From NCBI RefSeq assembly GCF_006715975.1, contig NZ_VFOF01000001.1, forward strand, positions 878,001 through 942,000: 64,000 bases of DNA. The letters are read 5' to 3'. The translations under genes and the position numbers were made by a program. This DNA is from Zymomonas mobilis. GTDB taxonomy: Bacteria; Pseudomonadota; Alphaproteobacteria; Sphingomonadales; Sphingomonadaceae. The notes beneath the pieces were generated by a model. That model was given only the letters and a program-made list of their open reading frames with translations, ran no database searches and was not told the DNA's origin. Positions 46,602-58,487 of this stretch are shown here, piece after piece (within the stretch, counting starts at the first letter, position 1; each line of letters starts with the position of its first letter).

Positions 46602-48058
46602 CGGGCACAGAAAAAAAACTGGGATTGTTGGCCTCCGATTACGGACTTAGCGCAATAGAAAAAGACTATCCTGTCCTTGGTTGTGCTGTGGATAGCCGAA
46701 AAGTCGAGGCAGGCTTTATTTTTGGAGCCTTTCCCGGAACAACGGTGAACGGGGAAGATTTTATAGAAAAGGCCATTTTGGCCGGAGCGATTGCAATAGT
46801 CGCGCGTCCAGAAGTCAATATTGACGGTGCGGTTCATCTGGCTGCGGAGAATCCAAGGCAGGCTTTCGCTGAAATAGCCGCCCATTTTTATGCGCCTTTT
46901 CCTCCTGTTATGGCTGCGGTAACGGGCACGAATGGTAAAACATCCGTTGCTGAATTATGCCGTCAACTTTGGACAATGGCAGGGCATAAGGCCGCTTCTA
47001 TTGGGACGTTGGGGGTTATTACAGAAAACACCCAATATTCATTGGGTATGACCACGCCGGATATCGTGACTTTTCTTTCCGGTTGCGCCGATTTAGCAAA
47101 ATCGGGCGTTTCTCATTTAATTTTTGAAGCTTCCAGCCACGGCTTGGATCAATACAGAAGCGATGGCGCAAAAGTTATTGCGGGGGCGTTTACCAGTTTT
47201 TCTCGCGACCATCTGGACTACCATGAAACGATGGAACGCTATCTTGAAGCTAAGCTGAGGCTGTTTGATGAGCGCGTTGCACTGGACGGCACAGCTGTTG
47301 TTTGGGCTGATGATCCTGCGGCAGAGACCGTTATTGCCCATATCCGCAAACGCGGTCTGAATTTAATCGATATTGGGAAAAATGCCGAAGCTATCCGTAT
47401 TCTTGACGTGCAAGCGGATAGTAAAGGGCAGGATATTACTCTGTCTATCAAGGATAAGCCGTATCAAATTCGTCTGCCATTAATTGGAGGCTATCAGCTT
47501 TCCAATGCTTTGGTCGCGGCGGGATTAGTTATGGCGACAGGCGGCGATGTTGAAGAGACGATGGCGGCCTTGTCTAGATTAAAGCCTGTCAGAGGGCGGC
47601 TGGAACGGGCAACTGATACAGAACAGGGTGCTGAAATATATGTCGATTACGCCCATACACCGGACGGTTTGCGGGCAGCGATTGAAGCTTTAAGACCGCA
47701 TACCGAAGGTCGTCTTTTGGTTGTTTTTGGTGCTGGTGGTGATCGTGACCGTGGCAAAAGACCAGAAATGGCAAAAATTGCAGCCAGCTTGGCCGATCAT
47801 GTGATTGTTACCGATGATAACCCCCGTGGCGAGGATGCTGCTGCTATCCGAAAAGAGGTTCTTGTCGGAGCACCTTTAGCCGAAGAAATAGGCGGGCGGA
47901 AAAAGGCTATTTTTTCTGCTGTCAGACAAGCTCATAAGGGCGACATTGTTCTAATCGCTGGTAAAGGGCATGAGCAGGGCCAGATTATAGGCCGCGGAGA
48001 TGATATGCGGGTTTTACCTTTCGATGATGTAACTGTAGCCAAAAAGGCCGTTTTATGA
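46598..48058 (+). CDS. murE: UDP-MurNAc-tripeptide ligase, meso-diaminopimelate adding
   Basis: Adds the third residue to UDP-MurNAc-L-Ala-D-Glu. 486 residues with the ATP loop TGTNGKTS (109-116) and a DNPR motif at 407-410, the mark of meso-diaminopimelate rather than lysine specificity. The frame is open 8 codons further upstream, but the ATG at 46598 overlaps the ftsI stop (ATGA), as at most junctions in this cluster. Confidence 0.97.
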   Translation: MTGTEKKLGLLASDYGLSAIEKDYPVLGCAVDSRKVEAGFIFGAFPGTTVNGEDFIEKAILAGAIAIVARPEVNIDGAVHLAAENPRQAFAEIAAHFYAPFPPVMAAVTGTNGKTSVAELCRQLWTMAGHKAASIGTLGVITENTQYSLGMTTPDIVTFLSGCADLAKSGVSHLIFEASSHGLDQYRSDGAKVIAGAFTSFSRDHLDYHETMERYLEAKLRLFDERVALDGTAVVWADDPAAETVIAHIRKRGLNLIDIGKNAEAIRILDVQADSKGQDITLSIKDKPYQIRLPLIGGYQLSNALVAAGLVMATGGDVEETMAALSRLKPVRGRLERATDTEQGAEIYVDYAHTPDGLRAAIEALRPHTEGRLLVVFGAGGDRDRGKRPEMAKIAASLADHVIVTDDNPRGEDAAAIRKEVLVGAPLAEEIGGRKKAIFSAVRQAHKGDIVLIAGKGHEQGQIIGRGDDMRVLPFDDVTVAKKAVL

Positions 48059-49446
48059 AGGCTTTATGGCAATCCGAAGCTATTGCAAAAGCAGTAGAGG
48101 GCAAGGCTTCGGCCCATTTCTCTGTGCGTAATGTCGCCTTTGATTCTCGTGAAATTCGAGATAGAGATTTGTTTTTTGCTTTGAAAGGGGCAGAATCTGA
48201 CGGTCACCGCTATGTCGATGTTGCTTTTCAGAATGGAGCAGCAGGGGCAGTTGTCATGTCGCCGGTGCCTTATCCTCATATTCTCGTGAAAGACAGCTAT
48301 CAGGCATTGAAGGCTTTGGGGATTGCATCGAGAAAGCGCAATCACGGCAAGATTATCGGTATTACTGGATCAGTCGGGAAGACCAGCACCAAGGAATCCC
48401 TACGTTTAGCTTTAGAACGAAGTGCACCGGGGAAAGTCCATTATTCCCTTAAAAGCTATAACAATCATGTCGGTGTGCCGCTTAGCCTTGCCCGTATGCC
48501 GGAAGATAGTCGTTTCGGTATTTTCGAAATGGGTATGAACCACGCGGGTGAGTTATCTGAATTAACCGATATAGTTCGTCCTGATGTCGCTTTAATTACG
48601 GCGATTGCGCCTGCACATGCGGCTTTCTTCAAAGATGAGACGGCTATTGCCGAAGCCAAGAGCGAAATATTCGAAGGGCTTTCATCGGGGGGCATTGCGA
48701 TAATTCCCCATGATTCACCTTATCGTGATTTGTTAACGGCCAAAGCCAAAGAAAAAAATGCGGAGATCCGTAGTTTTGGTTTTGAAGAAGGGGCAACGAT
48801 CCGCGCCCAAAATATTGTTCGTGAATCAGATGGCCGTGTTTTGATAACGGCCGCGGTGCGTGATCGGCAATTGGTCTTTTCAATGGGGATGGCCGCCGAG
48901 CATTGGGTTTCGAATGCGATGGCTGTTTTAGCCATTGTTGATGCCGTTGGCGGTGATTTGGCGCTGGCCAGTTTGGCATTGGGTGATATCACCGGCTTTC
49001 ATGGGCGGGGGCAACGTTTTGATGTTCCTGTCGGAGAGGGCAAGGCGACTGTTATTGACGAGAGCTATAATGCCAATCCGGCCTCGATGACGGCGACGAT
49101 CAAGGCTTTGGAAAATGAGCCAAAAGATAAAAGACGTATCGTCTTATTGGGCGATATGCTGGAATTAGGGCGGAATTCTGCCGATTATCATCGGGCTTTG
49201 GCCGATCCATTGACCCATGCAGAAATTGACCATGTTTTATTGGTTGGTGAGGAAATGAAAGCGCTGGCACAAGATTTGGCCGGCAAAATCACCTGTGACT
49301 GGGTTGCTGATGCCGGACAGGCAAAAGAAGCAATTTCGGCCTTGTTGAAGGCAGATGATATTTTGTTGATTAAAGGGTCGAATAGTCTGGGATTATCCGC
49401 AGTGGTTTCGTCTCTTTCGGAAAAGGGCTGTGCATGTTCTATTTGA
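48055..49446 (+). CDS. murF: UDP-MurNAc-tripeptide:D-alanyl-D-alanine ligase
   Basis: Joins D-Ala-D-Ala to UDP-MurNAc-tripeptide, finishing the cytoplasmic stem peptide. 463 residues with the ATP loop GSVGKTST (about 105-112), [10 protein letters not shown], and LLGDMLELG. It overlaps murE by four bases and mraY by 13 bases. Confidence 0.96.
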   Translation: MKALWQSEAIAKAVEGKASAHFSVRNVAFDSREIRDRDLFFALKGAESDGHRYVDVAFQNGAAGAVVMSPVPYPHILVKDSYQALKALGIASRKRNHGKIIGITGSVGKTSTKESLRLALERSAPGKVHYSLKSYNNHVGVPLSLARMPEDSRFGIFEMGMNHAGELSELTDIVRPDVALITAIAPAHAAFFKDETAIAEAKSEIFEGLSSGGIAIIPHDSPYRDLLTAKAKEKNAEIRSFGFEEGATIRAQNIVRESDGRVLITAAVRDRQLVFSMGMAAEHWVSNAMAVLAIVDAVGGDLALASLALGDITGFHGRGQRFDVPVGEGKATVIDESYNANPASMTATIKALENEPKDKRRIVLLGDMLELGRNSADYHRALADPLTHAEIDHVLLVGEEMKALAQDLAGKITCDWVADAGQAKEAISALLKADDILLIKGSNSLGLSAVVSSLSEKGCACSI

Positions 49447-50504
49447 TTGCCTCTGCGGAAGGGTTCTCCCGATTATTTAACCTGTTCCGCTATATTACTT
49501 TCCGGACAGGGGCTGCCGCGATTACTGCCTTGTTGATCGGATTGATTTTTGGCCCTCGCTTTATCGGCTGGATGCGTATCCATCAGCATAAAGGGCAACC
49601 TATTCGGAGTGATGGCCCAAAAACCCATCTGGCAAAGGTCGGCACCCCAACCATGGGTGGGCTGATGATTTTGATAGCGGTTTCGATATCGCTTTTGCTT
49701 TGGATGGATTTTTATGATCGTTACGTCTGGGCATGTATTGCCGTGATGTTGGGTTTTGGTGTGATCGGCTTTATTGACGATTATGACAAAGTAACCCAGA
49801 ATTCTGCCCGTGGTGTTTCGGGGAAAGTTCGGCTTTTATGGGAATTTGCGCTCGCCTTTTTTGCCTGTTATTTGATTTTGAAAGACGGCAATACCCAGCT
49901 TTATCTGCCTTTTTATAATGGCCCTGTGATTGATCTTGGGTGGTTTTATTATCCCTTTGCCGCTTTTGTGATTGTAGGCACGGCCAATTCCGTCAACTTA
50001 ACCGATGGTCTGGATGGTTTGGCAACGATGCCGGTGATTATCGCTAGCCTTGCCTTTTTCGTTATCAGCTATGTGGTTGGTAATGCAGTTTTCGCCCATT
50101 ATCTGGGTATTCCTCATGTCCCCGGTGCCGGAGAGTTAACGATTTTAACGGGTGCCATCATCGGCGCGGGCTTTGCCTTCCTATGGTTTAATGCGCCTCC
50201 TGCAGCGATTTTTATGGGCGATACGGGTAGTCTGGCTTTGGGTGGATCCCTTGGCACCATTGCGGTCGCGACCCATCATGAAATTGTGTTAGGGATTGTT
50301 GGCGGTCTTTTCGTCGCAGAAGCTTTGTCGGTCATTATTCAGGTGGGCTTCTATAAACGCTTTAAACGGCGCGTTTTCCGCATGGCACCGCTCCACCATC
50401 ATTTTGAACAACTGGGCTGGTCTGAACCAACTGTGGTTATCCGTTTTTGGATTATCAGTTTTGCTTTGGCTTTGCTCGGTTTAGCAACGTTGAAACTAAG
50501 ATGA
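49434..50504 (+). CDS. mraY: Phospho-MurNAc-pentapeptide translocase
   Basis: Integral membrane enzyme that moves phospho-MurNAc-pentapeptide onto undecaprenyl phosphate, giving lipid I. 356 residues and about ten membrane helices. The metal and substrate motifs [17 protein letters not shown] and [11 protein letters not shown] are present. It begins inside the end of murF. Confidence 0.97.
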   Translation: MFYLIASAEGFSRLFNLFRYITFRTGAAAITALLIGLIFGPRFIGWMRIHQHKGQPIRSDGPKTHLAKVGTPTMGGLMILIAVSISLLLWMDFYDRYVWACIAVMLGFGVIGFIDDYDKVTQNSARGVSGKVRLLWEFALAFFACYLILKDGNTQLYLPFYNGPVIDLGWFYYPFAAFVIVGTANSVNLTDGLDGLATMPVIIASLAFFVISYVVGNAVFAHYLGIPHVPGAGELTILTGAIIGAGFAFLWFNAPPAAIFMGDTGSLALGGSLGTIAVATHHEIVLGIVGGLFVAEALSVIIQVGFYKRFKRRVFRMAPLHHHFEQLGWSEPTVVIRFWIISFALALLGLATLKLR

Positions 50505-51826
50505 TTACTAGCCCCGTTTTTTCCGGTCAGTTCTATGCTGTTTTAGGATTGGCGCGTTCCGGTATGGCAACCGTTGCTGCTCTGTTGGCGTCTGGTGCCA
50601 AGGTTATGGCATGGGATAATAATCCCGACAGCCGGAACCGCTTGGAGCAGCAATATGAAGCGGCCATTGGCGAAGGGCAACTTATTATTGCTGATCCGAT
50701 GATTGCCGATATTTTCGGAGTGTCTGCCTTTGTGGTTTCCCCAGGTATTCCGATCAATCGCCATCCGATAGCAACGCTTGCCAAAGAAACGGGTATCCCG
50801 ATTATTGGTGATATCGAATTATTTGCCCAAGCTCATGATTTTTGGGAACGGCATGGTCGTCATTGTCCAGTGATTGGGATTACCGGCACTAACGGGAAAT
50901 CGACGACAACTGCCCTTATTCATCATATTTTGAAAGAGGCGGGTATCCCGTCTCTTATGGGCGGGAATATTGGGTTACCGTTATTGGCTGCCGATCCGTT
51001 ACCCGATGGTGGTATCTATGTATTGGAATTATCCAGCTATCAGATTGATCTGACCTTTACCCTTGATTGCGATATTGCCGTTTTGACCAATGTTACCCCT
51101 GATCATTTGGATCGACATGGTGGTTTTGAAGGCTATCGTAAGGCTAAAGAGCGGTTGTTTCTGCTACAATCATCGCCGCATTATGCTGTGATTGCGACAG
51201 ATGACATTCCCAGTCAGGTTATTGCCAAACAATCCGCTGCCCATTTGGTAACGGTGCATGCTGATAATGTGCCTTTGGCAGAACAACTGACTTGGCCAAA
51301 TTTGCAGGGCCCGCATAACGCCCAAAATGCGGTTTTGGCGATTGCCGTAATGCATATTTTGGGTATTTCGGATGAGGTTACCTCAAAAGCTATGGTGAGC
51401 TATTCGGGCTTGCCGCATCGGATGCAGAAGGTCGGAGAACGTCGAGGTGTTCTTTTCGTCGATGATTCCAAGGCAACCAATGCGATGGCAACAGCGCCCG
51501 CTTTGGCTGCCTTCCCGGCTATTCATTGGATATTAGGGGGCGTGCCGAAAACGGCAGACCTTGATCCTTGTAAACCCTTCTTTAACCATATCCGGCAGGC
51601 TTATACCATTGGTCAAGCCGGGCCAGATTATGCCGAATTGCTTCGTGAAGCGGGTGTGAAGGTTGTGGAATGCGGTGATCTTGAAAATGCCGTTAAATTG
51701 GCAGCGAAAGAGGCTCAGCCTGAAGAAGTTGTGATGTTGACTCCAGCTTGTGCGTCTTTTGATCAATTCAGCGATTATGAGGCCAGAGGGCGCGCATTCA
51801 AAACAATAGTGGAGGCTCTTGATTAA
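50501..51826 (+). CDS. murD: UDP-MurNAc-L-alanine:D-glutamate ligase
   Basis: Adds D-Glu to UDP-MurNAc-L-Ala. 441 residues with the ATP loop GTNGKSTT (about 129-136), LELSSYQID, and [10 protein letters not shown]. The open frame starts 18 codons earlier within mraY, but the ATG at 50501 overlaps the mraY stop (ATGA) and gives the usual N-terminus. Confidence 0.97.
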   Translation: MITSPVFSGQFYAVLGLARSGMATVAALLASGAKVMAWDNNPDSRNRLEQQYEAAIGEGQLIIADPMIADIFGVSAFVVSPGIPINRHPIATLAKETGIPIIGDIELFAQAHDFWERHGRHCPVIGITGTNGKSTTTALIHHILKEAGIPSLMGGNIGLPLLAADPLPDGGIYVLELSSYQIDLTFTLDCDIAVLTNVTPDHLDRHGGFEGYRKAKERLFLLQSSPHYAVIATDDIPSQVIAKQSAAHLVTVHADNVPLAEQLTWPNLQGPHNAQNAVLAIAVMHILGISDEVTSKAMVSYSGLPHRMQKVGERRGVLFVDDSKATNAMATAPALAAFPAIHWILGGVPKTADLDPCKPFFNHIRQAYTIGQAGPDYAELLREAGVKVVECGDLENAVKLAAKEAQPEEVVMLTPACASFDQFSDYEARGRAFKTIVEALD

Positions 51827-51827
51827 A

Positions 51828-53063
51828 ATGGGGTCTATGCACCATTCTCGCCCCGATCCGGCCAAGGAATTGGCTGGGACAGAACGCAGAAAAGGAAAAA
51901 CGCGGGAAGATGCCAAAAATCAGAGATTTGGCCGTGCCGATCGTTCTGCTTTTGGGCGATGGTTTTGGGAAATTGATCGGTTCCAGCTTTTCTTGATTTC
52001 TCTTTTGATTGCGGTTGGCATTATTGCAGTGGCCGCCGCATCGCCTGCTATTTCAGCACAAGAGGGTAAGCCGGCCTTTTACTATTTTACCCGACAGATA
52101 TTCTGGTGCGCTATTGGGATACCAGTCATGATTGGTATTTCCATGGCACCGAAAGACCTAGCCCGCCGCGCCTGTATTCTGGGAGCGGCCATCTGTTTTT
52201 TTCTGTTGCTGCTTGTGCCTTTTTTAGGGGTGGAAGTGAATGGTGCTAAACGCTGGCTTGGTTTTGGAATGTTTAAAATCCAGCCTTCAGAATTTTTGAA
52301 GCCTTTTTTTGTGGTCACAATGGCATGGCTATTATCCTTTCGTTTTAAGGATAAATCGTTACCCGTCATTCCTATTTCGATGATATTCGTGATTATTATT
52401 GGCGCATTGCTGATGAAACAGCCGGATTTCGGGCAGACAGTTATCTTTGGAACTGTCTGGCTAATCTTGTTAATCTTATCAGGTATTCCAATTTTATGGA
52501 TGATCGGTCTTGGCGCGCTGGGTTTCATTGGTGTTCTGGCCGCGTATCAATTCTATTCGGTTGCCCATACGCGGATTGATGCCTTTTTGAATGGCACCGG
52601 CGATCACTATCATGTCGATCGTGCTATGGCGACGTTGACCAATGGCGGTTTTGTTGGCGTTGGCCCTGGAAGTGGCATTGAAAAATTCCGGTTACCAGAA
52701 GCGCATAATGACTATATTTTCTCCGTTATCGGTGAAGAATTTGGCCTTTTGGCCTGTATTATTATTGCCCTTATATATGGAACTATTGTTATAAGGGTTT
52801 TTAGACGCCTGCTTGGCGAAGATAACGGCTTTCTGTTATTGGCCTCTGCGGGTCTTGCAACTCAGTTCGGGTTGCAGGCTTTAATCAACATGGCGGTGAA
52901 TGTGCAGTTACTGCCTTCAAAAGGGATGACCTTACCATTTATCAGTTATGGTGGGTCTTCTCTGGTCGCCATGTCTATCGGTTTTGGATTGTTACTGGCT
53001 TTTACCCGTCGCAATCCCTATCTCGCCCGATCAACCTATCTTCCGAAATGGCAGCAAAAATGA
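51828..53063 (+). CDS. ftsW: Lipid II polymerase / cell division protein FtsW
   Basis: SEDS-family glycosyltransferase that polymerises lipid II at the septum together with FtsI. About 411 residues; a charged cytoplasmic start of about 45 residues precedes ten membrane helices, with GVEVNGAKRWLGFGMFKIQPSE and the terminal PFISYGGSSL. A TTG start at 51819 within murD is possible; the ATG at 51828 is chosen, one base after the murD stop and after a GGAGG site. Confidence 0.95.
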   Translation: MGSMHHSRPDPAKELAGTERRKGKTREDAKNQRFGRADRSAFGRWFWEIDRFQLFLISLLIAVGIIAVAAASPAISAQEGKPAFYYFTRQIFWCAIGIPVMIGISMAPKDLARRACILGAAICFFLLLLVPFLGVEVNGAKRWLGFGMFKIQPSEFLKPFFVVTMAWLLSFRFKDKSLPVIPISMIFVIIIGALLMKQPDFGQTVIFGTVWLILLILSGIPILWMIGLGALGFIGVLAAYQFYSVAHTRIDAFLNGTGDHYHVDRAMATLTNGGFVGVGPGSGIEKFRLPEAHNDYIFSVIGEEFGLLACIIIALIYGTIVIRVFRRLLGEDNGFLLLASAGLATQFGLQALINMAVNVQLLPSKGMTLPFISYGGSSLVAMSIGFGLLLAFTRRNPYLARSTYLPKWQQK

Positions 53064-54223
53064 ATGGCAGCCGACAATATATTCTCGCCGCTGGTGGTAC
53101 AGGCGGCCATATGATTCCAGCCCACGCATTGGCTGTAGAGTTGATGCGTCGTGGTCATCATGTGGCTTTGATTACTGATGAAAGAGGGACGCGTTTTCCC
53201 GATCTTTTTAAAGATGTTCAAATCCATCAGCTTCCTGCCGGACGGCTAACGGGCGGTGTCAAAGGCCTATTTCAGGCGATGCGCAATATCTGGGCTGGGC
53301 GAGAGCGCGCCTTAACACTGTACGAAAATTTCACACCCGCTGCGGTTGTCGGTTTCGGGGGATATCCAGCGTTACCAGCTTTGTTAGCGGCATTTAGGGC
53401 GAAAATTCCGACAGTTATTCATGAACAGAATGCTGTAATGGGGCGAACAAATCGCTTTCTCGCGGGAAAAGTGGACGCCATTGCTACCGCTTATCATCAG
53501 GTTGATCGGTTAAAAAAACGATATCGTCGGAAAACCGAAGTTACCGGCAATCCCGTGCGTGACGAAGTTTTGTTTTTGCGTGATCTGCCTTATCCGCCAT
53601 TAAGCGATAACAGCATTTTTCGGATATTGGTTGTCGGTGGTAGTCAAGGCGCCAGCATTCTGTCGGAAGTGGTTCCCGAAGGATTGGGCTTATTGCCGCT
53701 TCATCTGAGACGGCGGTTGCAGGTGACTCAACAATGTCGGCCAGAGGATTTGGAAAAAACCCGCGCTCAATATGCAAAATTGGGTATCCCAGCTGATATA
53801 TCGACTTATATGGCGGATTTGCCGCAGCGTCTGGGTTGGTCACATCTGGTGATTTCACGAGCTGGGGCATCAACGATTGCGGAATTGGGTGTTGCCGGAA
53901 GACCGGCTCTTCTTATTCCTTATCCGGCAGCGATGGATAACCATCAATATGCCAATGCCCGTGAGTTAGTTTCTGCTGGTGGAGCGCGTTTGATCGACCA
54001 GCGTCGGTTCAATCCTTTCGAGCTGGCAAAACAGATTCAAAAAATGGCCTTGGAGCCTTCTGCCTTGAAAAATGCGGCAGCAAGGGCAAGGCAGGTCGGT
54101 TATCCCGATGCCGTTGAAAAGCTGGCAGATCTGGTCGAACAGGCCGGAGGCGATACGCCGGATCAAAATTTGGATCAGGATAATTCTGCTTTGAATGAAA
54201 ATATAGAAGGAGCGGTTGCATGA
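53060..54223 (+). CDS. murG: UDP-GlcNAc transferase making lipid II
   Basis: Peripheral membrane glycosyltransferase converting lipid I to lipid II. 387 residues in the GT-B fold, with GGTGGH at 12-17, HEQNAVMGR, and VVGGSQGAS between the domains. The ATG at 53060 overlaps the ftsW stop; an in-frame ATG four codons earlier (53048) is an alternative. Confidence 0.96.
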   Translation: MNGSRQYILAAGGTGGHMIPAHALAVELMRRGHHVALITDERGTRFPDLFKDVQIHQLPAGRLTGGVKGLFQAMRNIWAGRERALTLYENFTPAAVVGFGGYPALPALLAAFRAKIPTVIHEQNAVMGRTNRFLAGKVDAIATAYHQVDRLKKRYRRKTEVTGNPVRDEVLFLRDLPYPPLSDNSIFRILVVGGSQGASILSEVVPEGLGLLPLHLRRRLQVTQQCRPEDLEKTRAQYAKLGIPADISTYMADLPQRLGWSHLVISRAGASTIAELGVAGRPALLIPYPAAMDNHQYANARELVSAGGARLIDQRRFNPFELAKQIQKMALEPSALKNAAARARQVGYPDAVEKLADLVEQAGGDTPDQNLDQDNSALNENIEGAVA

Positions 54224-55650
54224 AGGGTGTCGGCACGGATATCGGCCGAATTCATTTCGTCGGGATTGGGGGTATCGGCATGTCCGGTATCGCCGAAGTA
54301 ATGCATAATCTCGGCTATCAGGTTCAAGGTTCTGATATTTCAGAAGGCTATAGTGTCGATGCTTTGCGCCAGATGGGCATAAAAGTGCTGATCGGGCATC
54401 ATGCCGAGAATGTAAAAGATGCGGCGGTTGTTGTTGTATCGAGTGCCATTCATCGCGGTAATCCCGAAGTTGAAGCTGCCCTTGAAAACCGTATTCCGGT
54501 TGTCCGCCGTGCAGAAATGTTGGCTGAATTAATGCGGTTAAAATCTACGGTTGCCGTGGCAGGCACCCATGGGAAGACAACCACGACTTCTATGGTTGCA
54601 GCCTTGTTAGATGCGGGTGGCATTGATCCTACCGTTATTAATGGCGGCATTATCAATAGCTACGGCTCTAATGCGCGTTTGGGCGATTCCGATTGGATGG
54701 TTGTCGAAGCCGATGAAAGCGATGGTAGCTTCCTGCGTTTGGACGGAACGCTGGCGATTGTTACCAATATTGATCCTGAACATCTGGATCATTATGGTTC
54801 ATTCGAAAAAGTGCAGGATGCCTTCGTTGAATTTGTTTCCAACGTGCCTTTTTATGGGGCGGCTTTCCTTTGTATCGATCACCCCGTAGTGCAATCAATC
54901 CTGCCACGTATTCGTGACCGCCGGATTGTAACCTATGGCTTTTCTGCCCAAGCGGATATCCGTGCGACAGATATTACGCCTGTTACCGGTGGAAATCGTT
55001 TTACAGCCGTTATTCGTAGCCGTGACGGTGATACCCGCCGGATCGAGAATATCTTTTTACCGATGCCCGGTCGGCATAATATTCAAAATGCGTTGTCGGC
55101 GATCGGTGTTGCGTTAGAATTTTCAATTCCTGATGCCGCCATCATTGATGGTTTTGCCCGCTTTGGCGGCGTAAAACGGCGTTTTTCCCGTGTCGGTGAA
55201 ATCAAAATCGGCAAAGGCAGCGTATTGGTTATTGATGACTATGGTCATCATCCAGTCGAAATAAAGGCGGTTTTATCCGCTGCACGGGAAAGTGCCCAGC
55301 AGCGTGTTATCGCCGTCGTACAGCCGCATCGTTTTTCTAGATTGCATGATCTGATGACCGAATTCCAAAGCGCCTTCAATGATGCCGATATGGTCTTTGT
55401 TGCGCCGGTTTATGCCGCGGGTGAAAAGCCGATAGAAGGGGTCGATTCCCAAGCCTTGGTTTCGGGTTTGAAACAGCATGGGCATCGTTTTGCGCAAGCC
55501 GTGGATTCGCCCCGTTCTTTAGCGATTGCATTAGCCGATACGATCAAAGCTGATGACATTATTATTTGTCTTGGCGCTGGCGATATTACTAAATGGGCAG
55601 CAGGTCTTGCTGCAGATATTACCTCAATCAGAGAGGTGCATCACTTATGA
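54220..55650 (+). CDS. murC: UDP-MurNAc:L-alanine ligase
   Basis: First of the amino acid adding steps on UDP-MurNAc. 476 residues with an N-terminal [11 protein letters not shown] nucleotide motif, the ATP loop GTHGKTTT (115-122), and [10 protein letters not shown]. It overlaps murG and murB by four bases each. Confidence 0.97.
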   Translation: MKGVGTDIGRIHFVGIGGIGMSGIAEVMHNLGYQVQGSDISEGYSVDALRQMGIKVLIGHHAENVKDAAVVVVSSAIHRGNPEVEAALENRIPVVRRAEMLAELMRLKSTVAVAGTHGKTTTTSMVAALLDAGGIDPTVINGGIINSYGSNARLGDSDWMVVEADESDGSFLRLDGTLAIVTNIDPEHLDHYGSFEKVQDAFVEFVSNVPFYGAAFLCIDHPVVQSILPRIRDRRIVTYGFSAQADIRATDITPVTGGNRFTAVIRSRDGDTRRIENIFLPMPGRHNIQNALSAIGVALEFSIPDAAIIDGFARFGGVKRRFSRVGEIKIGKGSVLVIDDYGHHPVEIKAVLSAARESAQQRVIAVVQPHRFSRLHDLMTEFQSAFNDADMVFVAPVYAAGEKPIEGVDSQALVSGLKQHGHRFAQAVDSPRSLAIALADTIKADDIIICLGAGDITKWAAGLAADITSIREVHHL

Positions 55651-56567
55651 CGACTGTTTCTTCAAGCAAATTACCTTCCATTCGTGGCGAGATAGAAGCC
55701 AACGCACCCTTGGCTCCGCTGACATGGTTTCGGGTCGGCGGCAATGCGGAATGGCTGGTTAGCCCCTATGATACCGAGGATTTATCTGATTTTCTGAAAA
55801 AAATTGATCCGGAGATGCCGGTCAGAACATTGGGTATTGGTTCCAATGTTATTATTCGGGATGGTGGTGTTTCGGGTGTCATTATCCGTTTACCTCGCCG
55901 TTTTTCATGGATCAAAAGAGAAGAAGGTAACCGTCTTCGCTGCGGTGGTTCGACTTTGGGCATGATGATTTCGAAGGTGGCCGCCGATGAATTCTTGACT
56001 GATCTGGAATTTATGCGCGGCATCCCCGGTTCTATCGGTGGTATGATCCGCATGAATGCCGGTGCTTATGGCGGCGATATTTCCAAGATTCTGTTACAGG
56101 TTACCCTTGTCCGCCGGAACGGGGCGATTGAAATTTGGCCAGTTGAAAAACTGAATTTTGCCTATCGCTATTCAGAGTTGTCAGAAGATGCGATTGTGAC
56201 CGAAGCCCTTTTTCAAGGTCGGGAAGGTGACAAGGCAAAGATCGAAGCCCAGATGGCAAAAATTATTGCCGAGCGAGAATCTAGCCAGCCGGTTCGCAGC
56301 CGGACAGGGGGCTCTACCTTTAAAAATCCAGAAGGCCATAAGGCATGGCAGCTTATTGATGAAGCGGGTTGTCGTGGTTTAAAAATCGGGGATGCGCAAG
56401 TATCAGAAATGCATGCGAATTTTCTGTTGAATCTGGGTGATGCAACCGCTGCCGATATTGAAAATCTGGGCGAAGAAGTGCGGGCGCGAGTGAAAGCCAA
56501 ATTCGGCATTAGTCTTGAATGGGAAATTAAGCGCATCGGTCATAAAGCCGATGGAGATAAGGCATGA
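55647..56567 (+). CDS. murB: UDP-N-acetylenolpyruvoylglucosamine reductase
   Basis: FAD enzyme reducing the enolpyruvyl product of MurA to UDP-MurNAc. 306 residues with [40 protein letters not shown], and the catalytic Ser in [14 protein letters not shown]. The frame is open 18 codons further back, but the ATG at 55647 overlaps the murC stop. Confidence 0.97.
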   Translation: MTTVSSSKLPSIRGEIEANAPLAPLTWFRVGGNAEWLVSPYDTEDLSDFLKKIDPEMPVRTLGIGSNVIIRDGGVSGVIIRLPRRFSWIKREEGNRLRCGGSTLGMMISKVAADEFLTDLEFMRGIPGSIGGMIRMNAGAYGGDISKILLQVTLVRRNGAIEIWPVEKLNFAYRYSELSEDAIVTEALFQGREGDKAKIEAQMAKIIAERESSQPVRSRTGGSTFKNPEGHKAWQLIDEAGCRGLKIGDAQVSEMHANFLLNLGDATAADIENLGEEVRARVKAKFGISLEWEIKRIGHKADGDKA

Positions 56568-57544
56568 CCGGAAAGAAACATGTCGTTGTTTTGATGGGCG
56601 GATGGTCATCAGAACGCGAAATTTCTCTTTTGTCAGGCACCAATGTTGGAAAAGCGTTGGAGACTGCTGGTTATCGGGTGACGCTGCTTGATATGGATCG
56701 CGATATCGCGTTCAAGCTTCAGGAAGCCAAGCCGGATGTTGTGTTTAATGCGCTCCATGGCACCCCCGGTGAAGATGGCAGTATTCAGGGCTTGATGGAT
56801 TTAATGGGCATTTGTTACACCCATTCGGGTCTAACGGCTTCGGCTATTGCCATTGATAAAGAGCTGACCAAAAAGATTTTAACCCCTGATCATATTCCAA
56901 TGCCCACGGGAGTGGTCGTTTCGCGGGAAAGTCTTTATCAAAAAGATCCTCTGCCGCGTCCTTATGTTTTGAAACCGGTCAATGAAGGTTCTTCTGTCGG
57001 GGTGGCTATTATTGATAAAGATTTCAATGATGGGCAGCCTATTCGGAAAGATCAAAAAGGCCCGTGGCAGAATTTTAAGACGCTTTTAGCTGAATCTTTC
57101 ATCAAAGGGCGTGAGCTAACGGTAGCCGTCATGGGTGATAAAGCTTTGGCTGTGACCGAGTTATGCCCGAATAACGGATTTTATGATTATCAGGCCAAAT
57201 ATACGGATGGCATGACGACCCATATTTGTCCTGCCGATATTCCGGAAGAAATCGCGGACGCGGCGATGGCGATGGCGTTAAAGTCACATCAACTTTTGGG
57301 GTGCCGAGGCCCGTCCCGTTCAGATTTCCGCTGGGATGATGAGGCGGGATTGCAAGGATTGTTCTTGCTGGAAGTTAACACCCAGCCCGGCATGACGCCC
57401 TTGAGTTTGGTGCCGGAACAGGCAAAGCAGCTTGGTATCGATTATGTTGGTTTATGCCGGATGATTGTTGAAGAAGCCTTGGCTGAACCGTCTTTGTCCC
57501 AGATAAAATCACAAGAAACCAAAATGGCAGGACAGAGTGGCTAA
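56564..57544 (+). CDS. ddl: D-alanine:D-alanine ligase
   Basis: ATP-grasp enzyme making D-Ala-D-Ala for MurF. 326 residues with [16 protein letters not shown] at the start, [12 protein letters not shown] in the ATP region, SRSDFRWDD, and [16 protein letters not shown]. It overlaps murB by four bases and ftsQ by eight. Confidence 0.96.
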   Translation: MTGKKHVVVLMGGWSSEREISLLSGTNVGKALETAGYRVTLLDMDRDIAFKLQEAKPDVVFNALHGTPGEDGSIQGLMDLMGICYTHSGLTASAIAIDKELTKKILTPDHIPMPTGVVVSRESLYQKDPLPRPYVLKPVNEGSSVGVAIIDKDFNDGQPIRKDQKGPWQNFKTLLAESFIKGRELTVAVMGDKALAVTELCPNNGFYDYQAKYTDGMTTHICPADIPEEIADAAMAMALKSHQLLGCRGPSRSDFRWDDEAGLQGLFLLEVNTQPGMTPLSLVPEQAKQLGIDYVGLCRMIVEEALAEPSLSQIKSQETKMAGQSG

Positions 57545-58487
57545 AGCAGCACGTAGGACAAAGTCGACACCGGCAAGACGTTCCGCAAGGCCTCGCGCCC
57601 GCCAATCCGGTGCGGCGCCCCGTCATCCCAAGCGGCCTATCAAGAGTAATGAGAATATAACCCTGCCTACATGGTTAGGGTTTCTTTCTCATCCGTTATT
57701 AAAACGGCTTTTGCGTCAATTTCTGATTATTTTGGTTATTATCGGATTTTTTGCGGGGCTGTGGGCTGCCCGTTGGCCGCAATTATTGGCGACTAAAACG
57801 GGTGAGTATTTGGGACGGCAGGGATTTTCTGTCCGTCATGTCGAAATTGTCGGGCTGCATCATATGGATCGCCAAGCCATTTACGATATTGCTTCTACTC
57901 AACAAAATTTGGCTATGCCTTTAGTTGATCTCAATTCTATTCGAGATCGCTTATTGCGCTTTGGCTGGATTGAAGATGCACGTGTATCACGCCGTTGGCC
58001 GGATACTTTGGTTGTCGATATCGTTGAACGCAATCCAGCAGCGGTCTGGCAATATCATGGCCATTTGAAACTGGTCGACAATAACGGCATCATTATTTCC
58101 GATGTTGATCCTCATGCCTCACCCGATTTACCTTTGGTTATTGGGGCCGGTGCCAATTTGCATCTGGAAGACCTTGGTCATCTTATTGAGGCGGCGCCTT
58201 CATTAAAACCGATGATTGATGCGGCTAGCTGGATTGGAAATCGGCGTTGGGATCTTCATTTTGCGTCAGGTGAAACTTTGGCTTTACCGGAAGGGAATGA
58301 AGCTGAAGCCGCTTTGGTGCGTTTCTCTCATGTTAACCACGAACATCATTTGTTAGAAAGGGGCTATGTCAAATTCGATATGCGTGTTCCGGGGGCGCCG
58401 ATTACGGCTAGAATATCACCGGATCCCGTTAAGAAAATGACAAAGCCTGCTAAGGCTGCCGAGCCTTTGATAAGTGATCGAATATGA
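57537..58487 (+). CDS. ftsQ: Cell division protein FtsQ
   Basis: Single-pass protein of the FtsQLB complex. 316 residues: a basic, proline- and arginine-rich cytoplasmic start of about 55 residues, a membrane helix (about 60-80), a POTRA domain (about 95-165, beginning FSVRHVEIVG) and the FtsQ domain. It starts with GTG inside the end of ddl, after an AGGA site. Confidence 0.94.
   Translation: MAKAARRTKSTPARRSARPRARQSGAAPRHPKRPIKSNENITLPTWLGFLSHPLLKRLLRQFLIILVIIGFFAGLWAARWPQLLATKTGEYLGRQGFSVRHVEIVGLHHMDRQAIYDIASTQQNLAMPLVDLNSIRDRLLRFGWIEDARVSRRWPDTLVVDIVERNPAAVWQYHGHLKLVDNNGIIISDVDPHASPDLPLVIGAGANLHLEDLGHLIEAAPSLKPMIDAASWIGNRRWDLHFASGETLALPEGNEAEAALVRFSHVNHEHHLLERGYVKFDMRVPGAPITARISPDPVKKMTKPAKAAEPLISDRI

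Noticed and set aside
52082-52528. 148-codon frame antisense to ftsW
   Set aside because: Complement of membrane helix codons, rich in Lys, Asn and Pro; no independent support.
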